DNA of 64,000 nucleotides from Phyllobacterium myrsinacearum (GCF_002980555.1 NZ_PVBT01000007.1:62001-126000), one strand, 5' to 3'. Positions 8,639-17,151 are shown, counted from the first letter of the stretch. Translations and numbers: made by a program. Notes: generated by a model not told the origin, from the letters alone.

Positions 8639-8651
8639 TTATCAATGATAA
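8639..8651. promoter_or_regulatory. tetO-like operator 2
   Basis: TTATCA-A-TGATAA is a perfect palindrome whose core TATCA-N-TGATA equals the core of the classical tet operator. It ends 13 bases before the tetA-like ATG and is centred 32 bases from operator 1. Two operators in the divergent gap are also the arrangement of Tn10/RP1-type tet modules. Confidence 0.75.
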
Positions 8652-8664
8652 ATAAGAGTTATCC

Positions 8665-9864
8665 ATGACTTTCGACAAACCCCTGATCGTGATTCTGACA
8701 ACGGTTACCCTTGATGCTGTGGGCGTGGGCATGATCATGCCCGTCCTGCCGGAACTCCTGACGGGGCTGACGCATGCGGACAACGTTGCCGCGCATTACG
8801 GCATTCTCCTTGCTCTCTATGCGCTGATGCAGTTTCTGTGCGCGCCGCTTCTGGGGGCGCTGAGCGACCGCTTTGGCCGGCGGCCGGTCATCCTTGTCTC
8901 CCTCGCCGGGGCGACGGCGGATTATCTGGTCATGGCGTCGGCCATGGTGCTGCCGCTGCTTTATATCGGCCGCATCATTTCGGGGGTTACCGGCGCAACC
9001 ATGTCCGTGGCAAGCGCCGCCATCGCGGATATCACCCCGCAAGACGGCCGCGCGCAGCGGTTTGGCATGATCGGCGCCTGTTTCGGCCTCGGCTTCATTG
9101 CCGGCCCCCTGCTGGGCGGCATTGCCGGAGGTTTCGGCATCCACTACCCGTTTCTGCTGGCCATGGCGCTCAACGGCGCCAACTTCCTGCTCGCGCTTTT
9201 CTTCCTGCCGGAAACCAGAAAAGGTGTGAAAGCGCCGCTTGCGGCCCAAAATCTCAATCCGCTTGGCGGTTTCCGCCGGGTGACCGGCATCGGGAGCCTG
9301 ACACCGCTCGTCATGGTGTTCACGCTGATCCAGCTTATCGGCCAGGTGCCTGCAGCGCTGTGGATCCTCTACACGCAGGACCGGTTCGCCTGGAGCGTTT
9401 CGGCCGTGGGTCTTTCACTGGCCGCCTTCGGCCTGTGCCATGCGCTCGTCCAGGGGCTGCTTACCGGTCCCATCACTGAAAAGCTCGGCGAAAGGCGCAC
9501 GCTGATCCTTGGAATGGGCATGGACGGCATCGGCTATGTGCTGATGGGCTTTGCCAGCCAGAGCTGGATGGTCCTGCCCATCCTTGTCTTCCTGTCCATG
9601 GGCGGCATCGCCAGCCCCGCGCTCCAGTCGATCATCACGCGGCAGGTCGATGAAACCAGGCTCGGCGAAGTCCAGGGCATTCTTGCCGGCGCAACAAGCC
9701 TGACCGGCATCATCGGACCGGTGGCGTTTACCGCCATCTATGCTGCCACCCGGCCCGGCTGGAGCGGCTTTGTCTGGATTTCCGCTGCGATGCTGTACAT
9801 TCCTTGCATTCCGCTGCTGCGCGCCATCGCCTATCGCCGGGCGGCAGGCCCTTCAGGGGCTTGA
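8665..9864 (+). CDS. tetA: Tetracycline-type MFS efflux protein (TetA family)
   Basis: Inner-membrane drug/proton antiporter of the DHA1 family, 399 aa, the same length as Tet(A). It has about 12 hydrophobic segments, motif A GALSDRFGRRP (residues 64-74), an intramembrane Asp in TLDAVGVGMIMP (Asp17), the TADY Asp (86), YIGRIISGVTGAT and a TM8 His in AAFGLCHALVQ. These are the residues essential for tetracycline-Mg/H+ exchange in Tet proteins. The sequence tracks Tet(A) along its whole length but with many substitutions, so it is a diverged relative and not a recent plasmid copy. Transcribed divergently from tetR under tetO-like sites. A role in tetracycline export is well supported; the level of resistance cannot be judged. 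Confidence 0.9.
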   Translation: MTFDKPLIVILTTVTLDAVGVGMIMPVLPELLTGLTHADNVAAHYGILLALYALMQFLCAPLLGALSDRFGRRPVILVSLAGATADYLVMASAMVLPLLYIGRIISGVTGATMSVASAAIADITPQDGRAQRFGMIGACFGLGFIAGPLLGGIAGGFGIHYPFLLAMALNGANFLLALFFLPETRKGVKAPLAAQNLNPLGGFRRVTGIGSLTPLVMVFTLIQLIGQVPAALWILYTQDRFAWSVSAVGLSLAAFGLCHALVQGLLTGPITEKLGERRTLILGMGMDGIGYVLMGFASQSWMVLPILVFLSMGGIASPALQSIITRQVDETRLGEVQGILAGATSLTGIIGPVAFTAIYAATRPGWSGFVWISAAMLYIPCIPLLRAIAYRRAAGPSGA

Positions 9865-9896
9865 CCTTGGATTGATCCCGCGGAAAGAGTGCGCCG

Positions 9897-10796
9897 ATGG
9901 ATCATCTGAATGACATGGAAATTTTTGCGCGCGTGGTTTCATCCGGCAGCATGTCGGCGGCGGGGCGGGAGCTCGGCCTGTCGCCCGCCGTCATTTCCAA
10001 GCGGCTGCGGCGGCTTGAAGAGCGGCTGGGCACCCGCCTCCTGCAGCGCACCACCCGGCAAATTGCCCTGACCGAAACGGGGCAAGGCTATTACGAGCGG
10101 GTCCTGGCGATCCTGTCGGGTGTCGAGGAAGCGGAAGCTTTCGTATCGCGCCGTTCCGAACAGGCACACGGCCTGCTGAAAGTCTCGGCGCCCACCACCT
10201 TCGGGCGCATGCATATTGCGCCGCATCTCGAACCCTTCATGCGGGCCAATCCGGATCTGTCCATCAATCTCATGCTGACGGATGAATTTGCCGACATTGT
10301 CGGGGAAGGCTATGACCTCGCCATCCGCATTGCGGAGCTGTCCGACTCCAGCCTGGTGGCGCGCAAGCTCGCGCCGGTGCAAAGATATCTTGTTGCATCG
10401 CCGCGCTATATCGCCGAGCACGGAACCCCGCATTCCATTGCGGACCTCGACCATCATATCTGTCTTGCCGCCCATAACGGCGATCCCTGGCGGCTGAACG
10501 GGCCGGATGGCAGCGTATCCCTGCGCCCGACCGGGCCGATCCTGACCAATTCGAGCGAGGTGGTGCGCGCCGCGGTGCTCGGCGGTCTTGGCATAGCCTT
10601 GCGCTCCACCTGGGACATCGGGCCTGAACTTGCTGCCGGCCAGCTTGTCCGCGTGCTGACCGGCTACGCCGCTTCGCACAACATCGCGATTTACGCGATT
10701 TATCCCTCAAGGCAGTTTCTGCCGGCGAAGGTCCGCGTGTTCATCGACTATCTCGCGGCGCTCTACGGCCCAGTGGCGCCATGGGACCGGGTCTGA
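9897..10796 (+). CDS. LysR-family transcriptional regulator
   Basis: 299-residue LysR-type regulator. The N-terminal winged HTH reads SMSAAGRELGLSPAVISKRLRRLEERLG (about residues 18-45), followed by LLQRTTRQIALTETGQGYYE and a periplasmic-binding-like effector domain. It starts 32 bases after the tetA-like gene and may be partly co-transcribed with it, although its leader has no clear terminator or promoter. It belongs to the subgroup that opens with MxxLNDMEIFxRVV (DsdC/CrgA-like), which often controls nearby oxidoreductases or exporters. Target unknown. It ends base to base against the convergent DUF3422 gene. Confidence 0.88.
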   Translation: MDHLNDMEIFARVVSSGSMSAAGRELGLSPAVISKRLRRLEERLGTRLLQRTTRQIALTETGQGYYERVLAILSGVEEAEAFVSRRSEQAHGLLKVSAPTTFGRMHIAPHLEPFMRANPDLSINLMLTDEFADIVGEGYDLAIRIAELSDSSLVARKLAPVQRYLVASPRYIAEHGTPHSIADLDHHICLAAHNGDPWRLNGPDGSVSLRPTGPILTNSSEVVRAAVLGGLGIALRSTWDIGPELAAGQLVRVLTGYAASHNIAIYAIYPSRQFLPAKVRVFIDYLAALYGPVAPWDRV

Positions 10797-12104
10797 TCAG
10801 TCGTCATTGTGGGATTTGCGGATCGATTTCACCAGAAACCACATGGCAATGATCGCTATGGGAACAAAGGCAGCGGTGACAACCGATGAGTGCAGTTCCG
10901 GCACATAGGCCTCGGCGCCCTTGGCAAGATAATAGAACAGGCCCACGACATAGTAGGAAATCGCGGCCACCGACAGGCCTTCCACCGTCCGCTGCAGGCG
11001 CAGCTGCAGTTGCGCGCGCCGGTTCATCGAGCTCAGGAGATCACGGTTCTGCCGTTCCAGTTCCACGTCAACCGACGTGCGCAGCAGCGTGGCGGCGCGC
11101 GAGAGTTTTTCCGACAGGTTTTCCTGTCTTCCGCTGACAGAATGGCATGTGCGCATGGCCGGTGCCATGCGCCGCTGGATGAACGCCGCCCAGGTTTCAT
11201 AGCCGGTCACCGGCTCCTCCTGCAGCGCGGCCAGCCGTTCCAGCACGATGCCATTATAGGCCCGGCTTGCCCCGAACCGGTACAGGCTCGAGGCTGCATC
11301 GGCTTCGAGTTCCGCGGCAAGGGAGGTCAATTCATCGAGCAGTTTGTGATTATCGGCATCCGGTGCGCGCATTTCCGTGGTCAGACCCGCCAGGCGGTCC
11401 TCGATGCGGCGAATGCGCGGCGACAGGGACTGCGCCAGCGGCAGGCCGAGCATGGCAAGGGTCCGGTAGGTCTCAATTTCGATCACACGCTGCGACAGGG
11501 CACCGGCGCGGGCGGGCGACAGGCCATCATCGAGGATCAGAATGCGGGTCATGCCGTCGCCGTCCTGCCGGAAATCCGTCACGATGGATGCACGCCCGGT
11601 CTCGACATCGCTGTAGCAGAGGCTGGCCGGATCGAATTCCTCCACCAGCGCCGCGGCGCCATTGTCCTTGCGGATGATCTCCAGCCGCACGCCGTCAATC
11701 ACGGTGCCCGGCGGATTGAAGCCCTCCCCGAACGGATGCTGTGCTGCCTGGCCGGCGCGCGGCAACGGACCTTCCCACAGATAGGTCGAGAACTCCGTAT
11801 GCCGCTCCCAGCGCAACGTGCCGTTGCCCCAGGGCATGATGTGGTGGCGGGCATCGCGCGCGGGAGGCGCTATGCCTATGCTGCGGCTGAGCTCCGCCAG
11901 AACCGCATGATCGACCGTGGAACCGCCTTCGGTCATGAAGGCAAGCTGGATGAGAAGGCGCGGCGTATCCACCAGGGGATAGGGCCGCGCATGCACTTCA
12001 CCCAGCGCCACGCAACGCTCCGCATGCCCCGGAAAGCCCATCACGCCCGGCCCCGTGGCCGCGTTGGAAAATGCCGCCGCTGTTTTCAGTCTTTTCCCCT
12101 TCAT
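10797..12104 (-). CDS. DUF3422 family membrane protein
   Basis: Protein of 435 aa with no known function. Family marks: an N-terminal CVALGEVHARPYPLVDTPRLLIQLAFM stretch (GEVHARP is the DUF3422 hallmark), a long helical middle, and two C-terminal membrane spans (ISYYVVGLFYYLAKG and VVTAAFVPIAIIAMWFLV) ending in a charged tail KSIRKSHNDD. The coiled-coil segment before the spans (ERQNRDLLSSMNRRAQLQLRL) suggests oligomerisation, as in CorA-like architectures; that analogy is inference. ATG 12104 has AAAGGGG at a good distance. An upstream TTG start (12146) is possible. It faces the GntR gene divergently. Confidence 0.85.
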   Translation of the reverse strand: MKGKRLKTAAAFSNAATGPGVMGFPGHAERCVALGEVHARPYPLVDTPRLLIQLAFMTEGGSTVDHAVLAELSRSIGIAPPARDARHHIMPWGNGTLRWERHTEFSTYLWEGPLPRAGQAAQHPFGEGFNPPGTVIDGVRLEIIRKDNGAAALVEEFDPASLCYSDVETGRASIVTDFRQDGDGMTRILILDDGLSPARAGALSQRVIEIETYRTLAMLGLPLAQSLSPRIRRIEDRLAGLTTEMRAPDADNHKLLDELTSLAAELEADAASSLYRFGASRAYNGIVLERLAALQEEPVTGYETWAAFIQRRMAPAMRTCHSVSGRQENLSEKLSRAATLLRTSVDVELERQNRDLLSSMNRRAQLQLRLQRTVEGLSVAAISYYVVGLFYYLAKGAEAYVPELHSSVVTAAFVPIAIIAMWFLVKSIRKSHNDD

Positions 12105-12124
12105 ACCGGCCCCTTTGGTGGCGT

Positions 12125-12142
12125 GTTCACAAGATGGTGAAC
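12125..12142. promoter_or_regulatory. Inverted repeat in the DUF3422/GntR divergent gap
   Basis: GTTCAC-AAGATG-GTGAAC is a perfect 6-base inverted repeat, 21 bases upstream of the DUF3422 ATG and about 140 bases upstream of the GntR ATG. It could be an operator for the divergent GntR protein, but no functional data or second copy supports this. Confidence 0.35.
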
Positions 12143-12284
12143 GCAATGACCGGCCCTTTCAATGCTCCTTTACGCCGGAAGGCTGCGGCTATGCGACGCT
12201 TGCCAACTGGATCAAAGAATTGACCAGTTTCGTGATTTGCCGGTACGCTGTCAGGACACATCACTCCTGCGGACGATTTTCATC

Positions 12285-13067
12285 ATGAGCAGCCCGGTTT
12301 TTGCCCGCATCCACTCCTCGCGAACGGCCGATGACATTATCGGCCAGATCGAGACACTCATTCTCGAGGGTATTCTGCGCGTGGGCGACCGCTTGCCGGG
12401 CGAGCGCGACCTTGCCGTGCAGTTCGACGTATCGCGCCCCATTCTGCGCAGCGCGCTCAAGGCTCTCGAAGCCAAGGGATTGCTTGTCGCGCGCCATGGC
12501 GGCGGCACCTTCGTTGCAGATGTCATCGGCGAGGTCTTTTCCAAGCCGGTCATGGAGCTGATCTCCAGCCACCCGAAGGCAGCAGCGGACTATCTCGAAT
12601 ACCGCCGGGAGATCGAAAGCATCGCGGCGGATTATGCCGCGCGCCGGGCAACGGACGATGACCGCCTGCTTTTGCGCGGTATCGTTGACGCGATGCAGCG
12701 CGCCTACGAGACCGATGATTTCAAACGGGAGGCCGAGCTGGATGTCGAATTGCACAGCACCATCGGCGAATGTGCCCACAATATCATTCTGCTGCACACG
12801 CTGCGCTCCTGCTACCGGCTGCTCGCCGACGATGTGTTCTACAATCGCACCCTCATCTACGGCTTTCCCGGCGCCCGGGAAAAGCTGCTGCAGCAGCATC
12901 TGTCCATCGCCGCCGCCATCCTGGCTGCAGATCCCGACGGGGCGCGGGCTGCCGTGCACGGGCACATCGACTTTATCGAACAGGCCCAGAAAGACGCGGC
13001 GCGCAGCAGTGCCTGGCAGGAAACATCGCGGCTGCGGCGCAGCCAGCGGGAATTGGATCGCCCATGA
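12285..13067 (+). CDS. GntR-family regulator, FadR/FCD subfamily
   Basis: Transcription factor of 260 aa from ATG 12285; the frame is open upstream, but those residues do not look like a GntR N-terminus. The winged HTH is RLPGERDLAVQFDVSRPILRSALKALEAKGLL (about residues 38-70) followed by RHGGGTFVAD. The C-terminal FCD domain has the metal/effector His pattern (ELDVELHSTIGECAHN, QQHLSIAAAILAADPDGARAAVHGHI). FCD members sense organic acids such as pyruvate, lactate or glycolate. The downstream phosphatase gene overlaps its stop codon by four bases, so the two are co-translated. A link to the glc operon 4 kb away is conceivable but unproven. Confidence 0.88.
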   Translation: MSSPVFARIHSSRTADDIIGQIETLILEGILRVGDRLPGERDLAVQFDVSRPILRSALKALEAKGLLVARHGGGTFVADVIGEVFSKPVMELISSHPKAAADYLEYRREIESIAADYAARRATDDDRLLLRGIVDAMQRAYETDDFKREAELDVELHSTIGECAHNIILLHTLRSCYRLLADDVFYNRTLIYGFPGAREKLLQQHLSIAAAILAADPDGARAAVHGHIDFIEQAQKDAARSSAWQETSRLRRSQRELDRP

Positions 13068-13801
13068 AGACAGTCGACTTCAAACATGCGCGCGGTCCCG
13101 ATCGCCTGCGGGTCTATGCCATCGGTGACGTGCATGGCCGCCTCGATCTGCTGCAGGAGATGCACCGGTGGATTTTGGCTGAAAACGCCAAGGAGCCGCC
13201 GTTCGACTGGGTGGCGGTGCATCTCGGCGACTATGTGGATCGCGGCCCGGATTCCAGGGGGGTGCTGGAGCATCTGGTGAACGCCCAGAGGAAGAACCAC
13301 CGCATGCTGACGCTGGCAGGCAATCACGATATCGGATTTCTGGATTTTCTGGCCACGGGCGACGCGCATGGCGTCTTCGCCCGGCATGGCGGCAGGCAGA
13401 CAGCGCGCTCCTATGGCGTAACGATCGATTTTGACGATCCGGCCTCGGTGGCGGCGGGACGCTCTGCCCTGCTGCGCGCCGTGCCGGCAACCCATGTGGA
13501 GTTTCTGCGCGGTTTGCGCCGCTCGATGATCCTCGGAGATTTTTTCTTCTGTCACGCCGGTATCAGGCCCGGGGTTGATTTCGACCGGCAAAATCCGGAC
13601 GATCTGATCTGGATTCGCTGGGAGTTTCTCGACGATCCCCGGTTGCATTCCAAGGTCGTCATTCACGGTCACACACCGGCCAGCGATGTGGAAGTGCGGC
13701 AGAACCGGGTCAATCTGGATACCGGCGCCTATGCCAGCGGCCGCCTCAGCGCCATCAGGATCGACGCTGAAGCCAAGTCTTTTCTGGAAGCGATTGTTTA
13801 A
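13064..13801 (+). CDS. PPP-family serine/threonine phosphoprotein phosphatase-like metallophosphatase
   Basis: Binuclear metal phosphatase of 245 aa related to bacterial PrpA/PrpB and lambda phosphatase. All signature blocks are present: GDVHGRLDLL (about residue 22), GDYVDRGPDSRGV, LAGNHD, a CHAGIRPG block, and IHGHTP near the C-terminus. Substrate could be phosphoproteins or a dinucleotide (ApaH-like); the sequence does not decide. The start ATG overlaps the TGA of the GntR regulator (ATGA), indicating translational coupling. Its stop overlaps the stop of a small opposing reading frame (13798-13938). Confidence 0.9.
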   Translation: MKTVDFKHARGPDRLRVYAIGDVHGRLDLLQEMHRWILAENAKEPPFDWVAVHLGDYVDRGPDSRGVLEHLVNAQRKNHRMLTLAGNHDIGFLDFLATGDAHGVFARHGGRQTARSYGVTIDFDDPASVAAGRSALLRAVPATHVEFLRGLRRSMILGDFFFCHAGIRPGVDFDRQNPDDLIWIRWEFLDDPRLHSKVVIHGHTPASDVEVRQNRVNLDTGAYASGRLSAIRIDAEAKSFLEAIV

Positions 13802-13938
13802 CGCGAGGCGGAGCTGATTCCGTAACCATCGCTCGATACGGTGCGGCCTCCGGCATCAACCGATACCAGTTCGGCGCCCATGAAAAGGATCGATGCAAGC
13901 ATCATTGCGGTCAAGAGGGCGGCACTTTTCATCGTCAT
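13798..13938 (-). CDS. Candidate small membrane or secreted peptide (46 aa)
   Basis: An ATG at 13938 opens a 46-codon frame ending in TAA. It reads MTMKSAALLTAMMLASILFM followed by a hydrophilic tail GAELVSVDAGGRTVSSDGYG and ISSASR: a Lys-led hydrophobic segment and then a short polar part, as in a signal peptide or single-span small protein. Codon choice is like the neighbours and third positions are GC-rich. The upstream site (GGAAAC) is weak, which lowers confidence. It fills a 311-base gap that otherwise has no gene; the remaining 13939-14112 holds only a GTTGCA-CAGA-TGCAAC hairpin at 14083-14098. Confidence 0.4.
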   Translation of the reverse strand: MTMKSAALLTAMMLASILFMGAELVSVDAGGRTVSSDGYGISSASR

Positions 13939-14112
13939 TCGGGCGTTTCCATCAGTCTCTACGGCCTGGCTTCATGCCAGCTAACCGGCCCGGCAACTAC
14001 AGCGCACAATTCTTTCCAGCAAGTGAACGAAAGCCACGCTCCCCATGAATACCGACGGGGCAATTTGATTCAAATTTTGCCTGTTGCACAGATGCAACTG
14101 AATCGTCCGCCG

Positions 14113-14811
14113 CTAGATCAGTGCGACCCAGGCGCGCGCCAAAGCGAGGCCGGCCGCATCGGCCGAAGCACCGTTTTCCGCAACCAGTGCCGGATAGTTT
14201 GCAAGCCAGCCGGGGTTGTCCCTCATGATCTCGCCGTGGAAAACATGCCGCCATTCCTCGACCAGCGCGGTATCTGCCTCGAAGTGAAACTGGATACCAT
14301 AGACGGCCCGCCCGACGCGGAAGGCCTGATTGCGCGTCATCGCACTCGAGGCGAGATGCACAGCGCCTTCAGGCAGGGAAAATGTATCCCTGTGCCAGTG
14401 AAAAATCGGAAAGTCGTGCGCAACCGCGGACAGCACGGGATCGGCTGCCGCTTCGGCCGTCACCGTGACCGCATGCCAGCCGAATTCCTGCGGACGATCC
14501 AGGATATTTTCAGCCCCGTAGCCGCGCGCGACAAGCTGGCTGCCAAGGCAGATGCCAAGCACCGCCTTGTCCGCATCGCCAAAGCGCCGGATCAGCCGGG
14601 CAAGCGCGGGAAGATAGGGAAACTGGTCGTCAGCAAGGGCATTCTGATCGCCGCCGAGCGAGATCAGCGCGTCGTAACCGGCGTCATCGGCAGGCAACGG
14701 TTCACCGGTATGGGCCTGCACCAGATCAATCTGTGCACCGGCCTCCGCCAAGGCCTGTCCAACAAGCCCCAATCCGGTATTCTGATAATTCTGTACAACG
14801 AGAACGCGCAT
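14113..14811 (-). CDS. Class I glutamine amidotransferase (GMP synthase-like domain)
   Basis: Stand-alone class I GATase of 232 aa. The nucleophile elbow GICLGSQLVARGYG carries the catalytic Cys, and YGIQFHFEAD supplies the His and Glu of the triad. Such proteins (YfeJ/GuaA_1-like) hydrolyse glutamine or gamma-glutamyl compounds; the synthetase partner is not encoded next to it. ATG 14811 is chosen because MRVLVVQNYQNTGLGLVG is the typical opening beta strand; the longer frame upstream is antisense to the next gene. It is not a PuuD-type gamma-glutamyl-GABA hydrolase by motif context. It is transcribed away from the 205-residue gene at 14884. Confidence 0.88.
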   Translation of the reverse strand: MRVLVVQNYQNTGLGLVGQALAEAGAQIDLVQAHTGEPLPADDAGYDALISLGGDQNALADDQFPYLPALARLIRRFGDADKAVLGICLGSQLVARGYGAENILDRPQEFGWHAVTVTAEAAADPVLSAVAHDFPIFHWHRDTFSLPEGAVHLASSAMTRNQAFRVGRAVYGIQFHFEADTALVEEWRHVFHGEIMRDNPGWLANYPALVAENGASADAAGLALARAWVALI

Positions 14812-14883
14812 TCTACCTGCCTGATGATCGCATTGACGATGATCCTGCGATAGCATGGAGCCTTCACAGCCGGAAGCCATCAA

Positions 14884-15501
14884 ATGCCCCTGCAAAACCG
14901 TGTCACACCCTTCGGCGACATCCTCGCCGTTCCCCAGCGCGGAACCCTCATGGGCAATCGCGGCATCATCCACGATCCGACAACGCGCACCCTGCTGAAA
15001 CGGCGCTGGACCACCAGGGCCTGGATCATCTGCGTCTGCGCATTCAGGAACGTCCGGCGCGCCGTCATGGCCCGGCAAAGCTGGACCGAGCTGTTCTTTC
15101 TCGATGAGCCGACGGCGCTCAGTGCCGGACACCGCCCATGCTTCTATTGCCAGCGGGAACGGGCGAAGGCCTTTCAGGCGGCCTGGGCCGATGGCAAGCG
15201 CATCGCCAGACAATCGGCACCGGAAATGGACCGCGTGTTGCACGGGGAGCGCCTCGACGGGGACGGCGCCAAGAGACGCCACCGGCTTGCAACGGCGGTT
15301 AAGGACCTGCCGGATGGAAGCATGATCGCCTCCGGCGACAATGCCTATCTCGTCTATCGGCGCGCGACTTATCTCTGGTCCTGGGACGGCTATGCGGCCT
15401 GCCCCCTGCCCACACGGGACGTCAGCCTGCTGACACCGCCCTCCACCGTTGAGGCCTTGCGCGGCGGTTACCAGCCAATCATCACGGGAGTTCAATCTTA
15501 A
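14884..15501 (+). CDS. Conserved hypothetical protein with a CxxC motif (205 aa)
   Basis: I do not recognise a named family. The protein starts MPLQNRVTPFGDILAVPQRG, has a basic stretch, then ARQSWTELFFLDEPTALSAGHRPCFYCQRERAKAF with a CxxC pair (about residues 95-98) that may bind a metal, and a C-terminal region YLVYRRATYLWSWDGY that looks like a compact beta structure. Strong codon bias and the defined N-terminus make it a real gene. It is convergent with the GNAT gene that follows 9 bases later and divergent from the amidotransferase. Its spelling resembles hypothetical proteins seen in rhizobia and actinobacteria. Confidence 0.8.
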   Translation: MPLQNRVTPFGDILAVPQRGTLMGNRGIIHDPTTRTLLKRRWTTRAWIICVCAFRNVRRAVMARQSWTELFFLDEPTALSAGHRPCFYCQRERAKAFQAAWADGKRIARQSAPEMDRVLHGERLDGDGAKRRHRLATAVKDLPDGSMIASGDNAYLVYRRATYLWSWDGYAACPLPTRDVSLLTPPSTVEALRGGYQPIITGVQS

Positions 15502-15510
15502 TGCGTTATT

Positions 15511-16035
15511 TCAGCTAAAAACGCACTCCATGTGAATGTCCTCCGGTTCCATCGCAAACAGTTCCGGATCGGGCGCGGTCACGATACAACCGAGATGTCG
15601 ATAGAAATTCACCGTGTGCTCCGATGGCGTGGCGGAGATATAGAAGCCCTTGGCGCCGCGCTCCTTCGCCGCCTGCCTGCTGCGTTCAAACAGCCGCACA
15701 CCCAGGCGGCGGCCGCGATAGGCGTGGCTGACATGCAGAAAACTCAACTGCAGCAAGTCTTTCCTTGGACCGCGCCAGATGCTGTCGACAATGGCCGCGC
15801 CCGCGAGTTTTCCGCCATCGAAGGCGCCAAAGAACTGGCCGCCCCGGTCAAAACTTTCCTGAAGCAAGGGCGTGTATTTTTCCGGCTCGCCCTCTTCCCA
15901 ACCCGGCGCATCACAAAATTCGGGATGGAGAACCAGTTCCCCATCTTTCAGCGTATAGATGTTTTCGATGATTTCGCTGCGGTCAATGCTCCAGACATGT
16001 TCGATCTGATCGCGGGTGAGAGGACGTATTTCCAT
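15511..16035 (-). CDS. GNAT-family N-acetyltransferase
   Basis: Acetyl-CoA-dependent N-acyltransferase of 174 aa. The acetyl-CoA pyrophosphate loop is HAYRGRRLGVRLFERSRQAAKERGA (R/Q-x-x-G-x-G/A type), preceded by LLQLSFLHVS and followed by GFYISATPSEHTVNFYRHLGC, the usual motif B. ATG 16035 is preferred over an upstream TTG in frame. The substrate is unknown; antibiotic, amino acid and protein targets are all possible. Confidence 0.85.
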   Translation of the reverse strand: MEIRPLTRDQIEHVWSIDRSEIIENIYTLKDGELVLHPEFCDAPGWEEGEPEKYTPLLQESFDRGGQFFGAFDGGKLAGAAIVDSIWRGPRKDLLQLSFLHVSHAYRGRRLGVRLFERSRQAAKERGAKGFYISATPSEHTVNFYRHLGCIVTAPDPELFAMEPEDIHMECVFS

Positions 16036-16118
16036 GGCTTTGTTCTGCAATGTCAAAAGTGTTCATGTTCTTTCCAGACATATAGAACAAAACCGTATCT
16101 GGCAAATGCCGTCTGATC

Positions 16119-17018
16119 TTATGCCTTGGCGCCCTCCGGTACTGACCGGCCCAGTTTCCATCCAAGGCTGGTACCGGCCGCAGCGATGAGAATGGCTGCA
16201 GATCCCAGGAACTGAACGGGCTGCAGCTGATGCCCGAAGGCGAAATAATCAACCAGAATGGCAGCGATGGGATAGATGAAGGACAGCGATCCGGTGAGAT
16301 GGGTTGGCAATTTCTGGATGGCGCTATAGAGCAGAATATACATCAATCCCGTGTGAACCACACCAATCGTGACGATGCTGCCCCATTTAGCCGCGCCTTT
16401 CGGCAGGACACTGAAATCGGCAAGCGGCGCCATCAGCACGATGCCGACGCAAACCTGAATGAGCGCAATCAGATGCGGCGGCGTGCCCTTCAGCCGCTTG
16501 GCCACGATGGATGCGATGGCGTAGAGAAAGGCCGCGCCCAGCGACAGGCCGATACCGGCCATGTAGTTGGTTCCCGTATAACCGCCGCCGGGCTTGGCCT
16601 GAACGATCAGCAGCATGCCGGCAAATGCGACAGCCAGCCAGAACAGCTTGGTGAATGTCAGTTTCTCCTTGAAGATCAGCGCGCCCAACACGACGAGCAT
16701 GAACGGCTGGACATTGTAGACCGTCGTCGCAATGGCAATGGACGCACGGGAATAGGCGGCAAAGAGCAGCACCCAGTTGAGCACAATGGCAACGCCGCCA
16801 AGAACGGCAAGACCGAACAGCTTCCATGACATGATGTTGGGACGCAGCAGGCCGAGTGCAGCGCAAACGCCGAGCAATGTCAGCGCTCCAAAGGCGCAGC
16901 GCCAGAACACGACGGATAAGACCGGCTGACCGGACATCAGCACAAACCAGCCGATCGTGCCCGAAATCATCATCGCAGCGGTCATTTCCACGCTGCCTCT
17001 TGCTACATCCCGTTCCAT
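16119..17018 (-). CDS. EamA/DMT-family exporter
   Basis: Inner-membrane protein of about 299 aa with ten hydrophobic segments in two EamA halves, for example GALTLLGVCAALGLLRP, GVAIVLNWVLLFAAY, FLYAIASIVAKRL and LTGSLSFIYPIAAILVDYFAFG. The family exports amino acids or metabolites. ATG 17018 has GAAGGGAC upstream; ATG 17042 is an alternative. It is divergent from an Lrp-type regulator across a 130-base gap rich in inverted repeats, a layout typical of an amino acid exporter controlled by its own Lrp protein. The pairing is inference from position. Confidence 0.88.
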   Translation of the reverse strand: MERDVARGSVEMTAAMMISGTIGWFVLMSGQPVLSVVFWRCAFGALTLLGVCAALGLLRPNIMSWKLFGLAVLGGVAIVLNWVLLFAAYSRASIAIATTVYNVQPFMLVVLGALIFKEKLTFTKLFWLAVAFAGMLLIVQAKPGGGYTGTNYMAGIGLSLGAAFLYAIASIVAKRLKGTPPHLIALIQVCVGIVLMAPLADFSVLPKGAAKWGSIVTIGVVHTGLMYILLYSAIQKLPTHLTGSLSFIYPIAAILVDYFAFGHQLQPVQFLGSAAILIAAAGTSLGWKLGRSVPEGAKA

Positions 17019-17088
17019 AGCGCTCGTCCCTTCATCTTGCATCACAAGACTATTCGGCGGGACGGCGTTTTGATATATGAAGAAGAAG

Positions 17089-17121
17089 GTACAATATTGA
17101 GTACACCTGTTTAATGCAGGT
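17089..17121. promoter_or_regulatory. Inverted repeats between the EamA exporter and Lrp genes
   Basis: GTAC-N8-GTAC (17089-17104) with an AT-rich centre and ACCTG-N7-CAGGT (17105-17121) abut each other, 30-60 bases upstream of the lrp-like ATG. AT-rich dyads of this kind are common Lrp/AsnC targets. The sites lie where the divergent promoters are expected. Confidence 0.45.
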
Positions 17122-17151
17122 AAATTCCCTGATCTGCCTTACGAGGTTGCT

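Noticed and set aside
10890-12140. 416-codon plus-strand frame opposite the DUF3422 gene
   Set aside because: No recognisable domain, and the opposite strand encodes a clear family; high GC produces long antisense frames.
14113-14811. PuuD (gamma-glutamyl-GABA hydrolase) reading of the amidotransferase, to complete the putrescine pathway
   Set aside because: The motif order is that of GMP-synthase-like GATases and the gene is 30 kb from puuAB.
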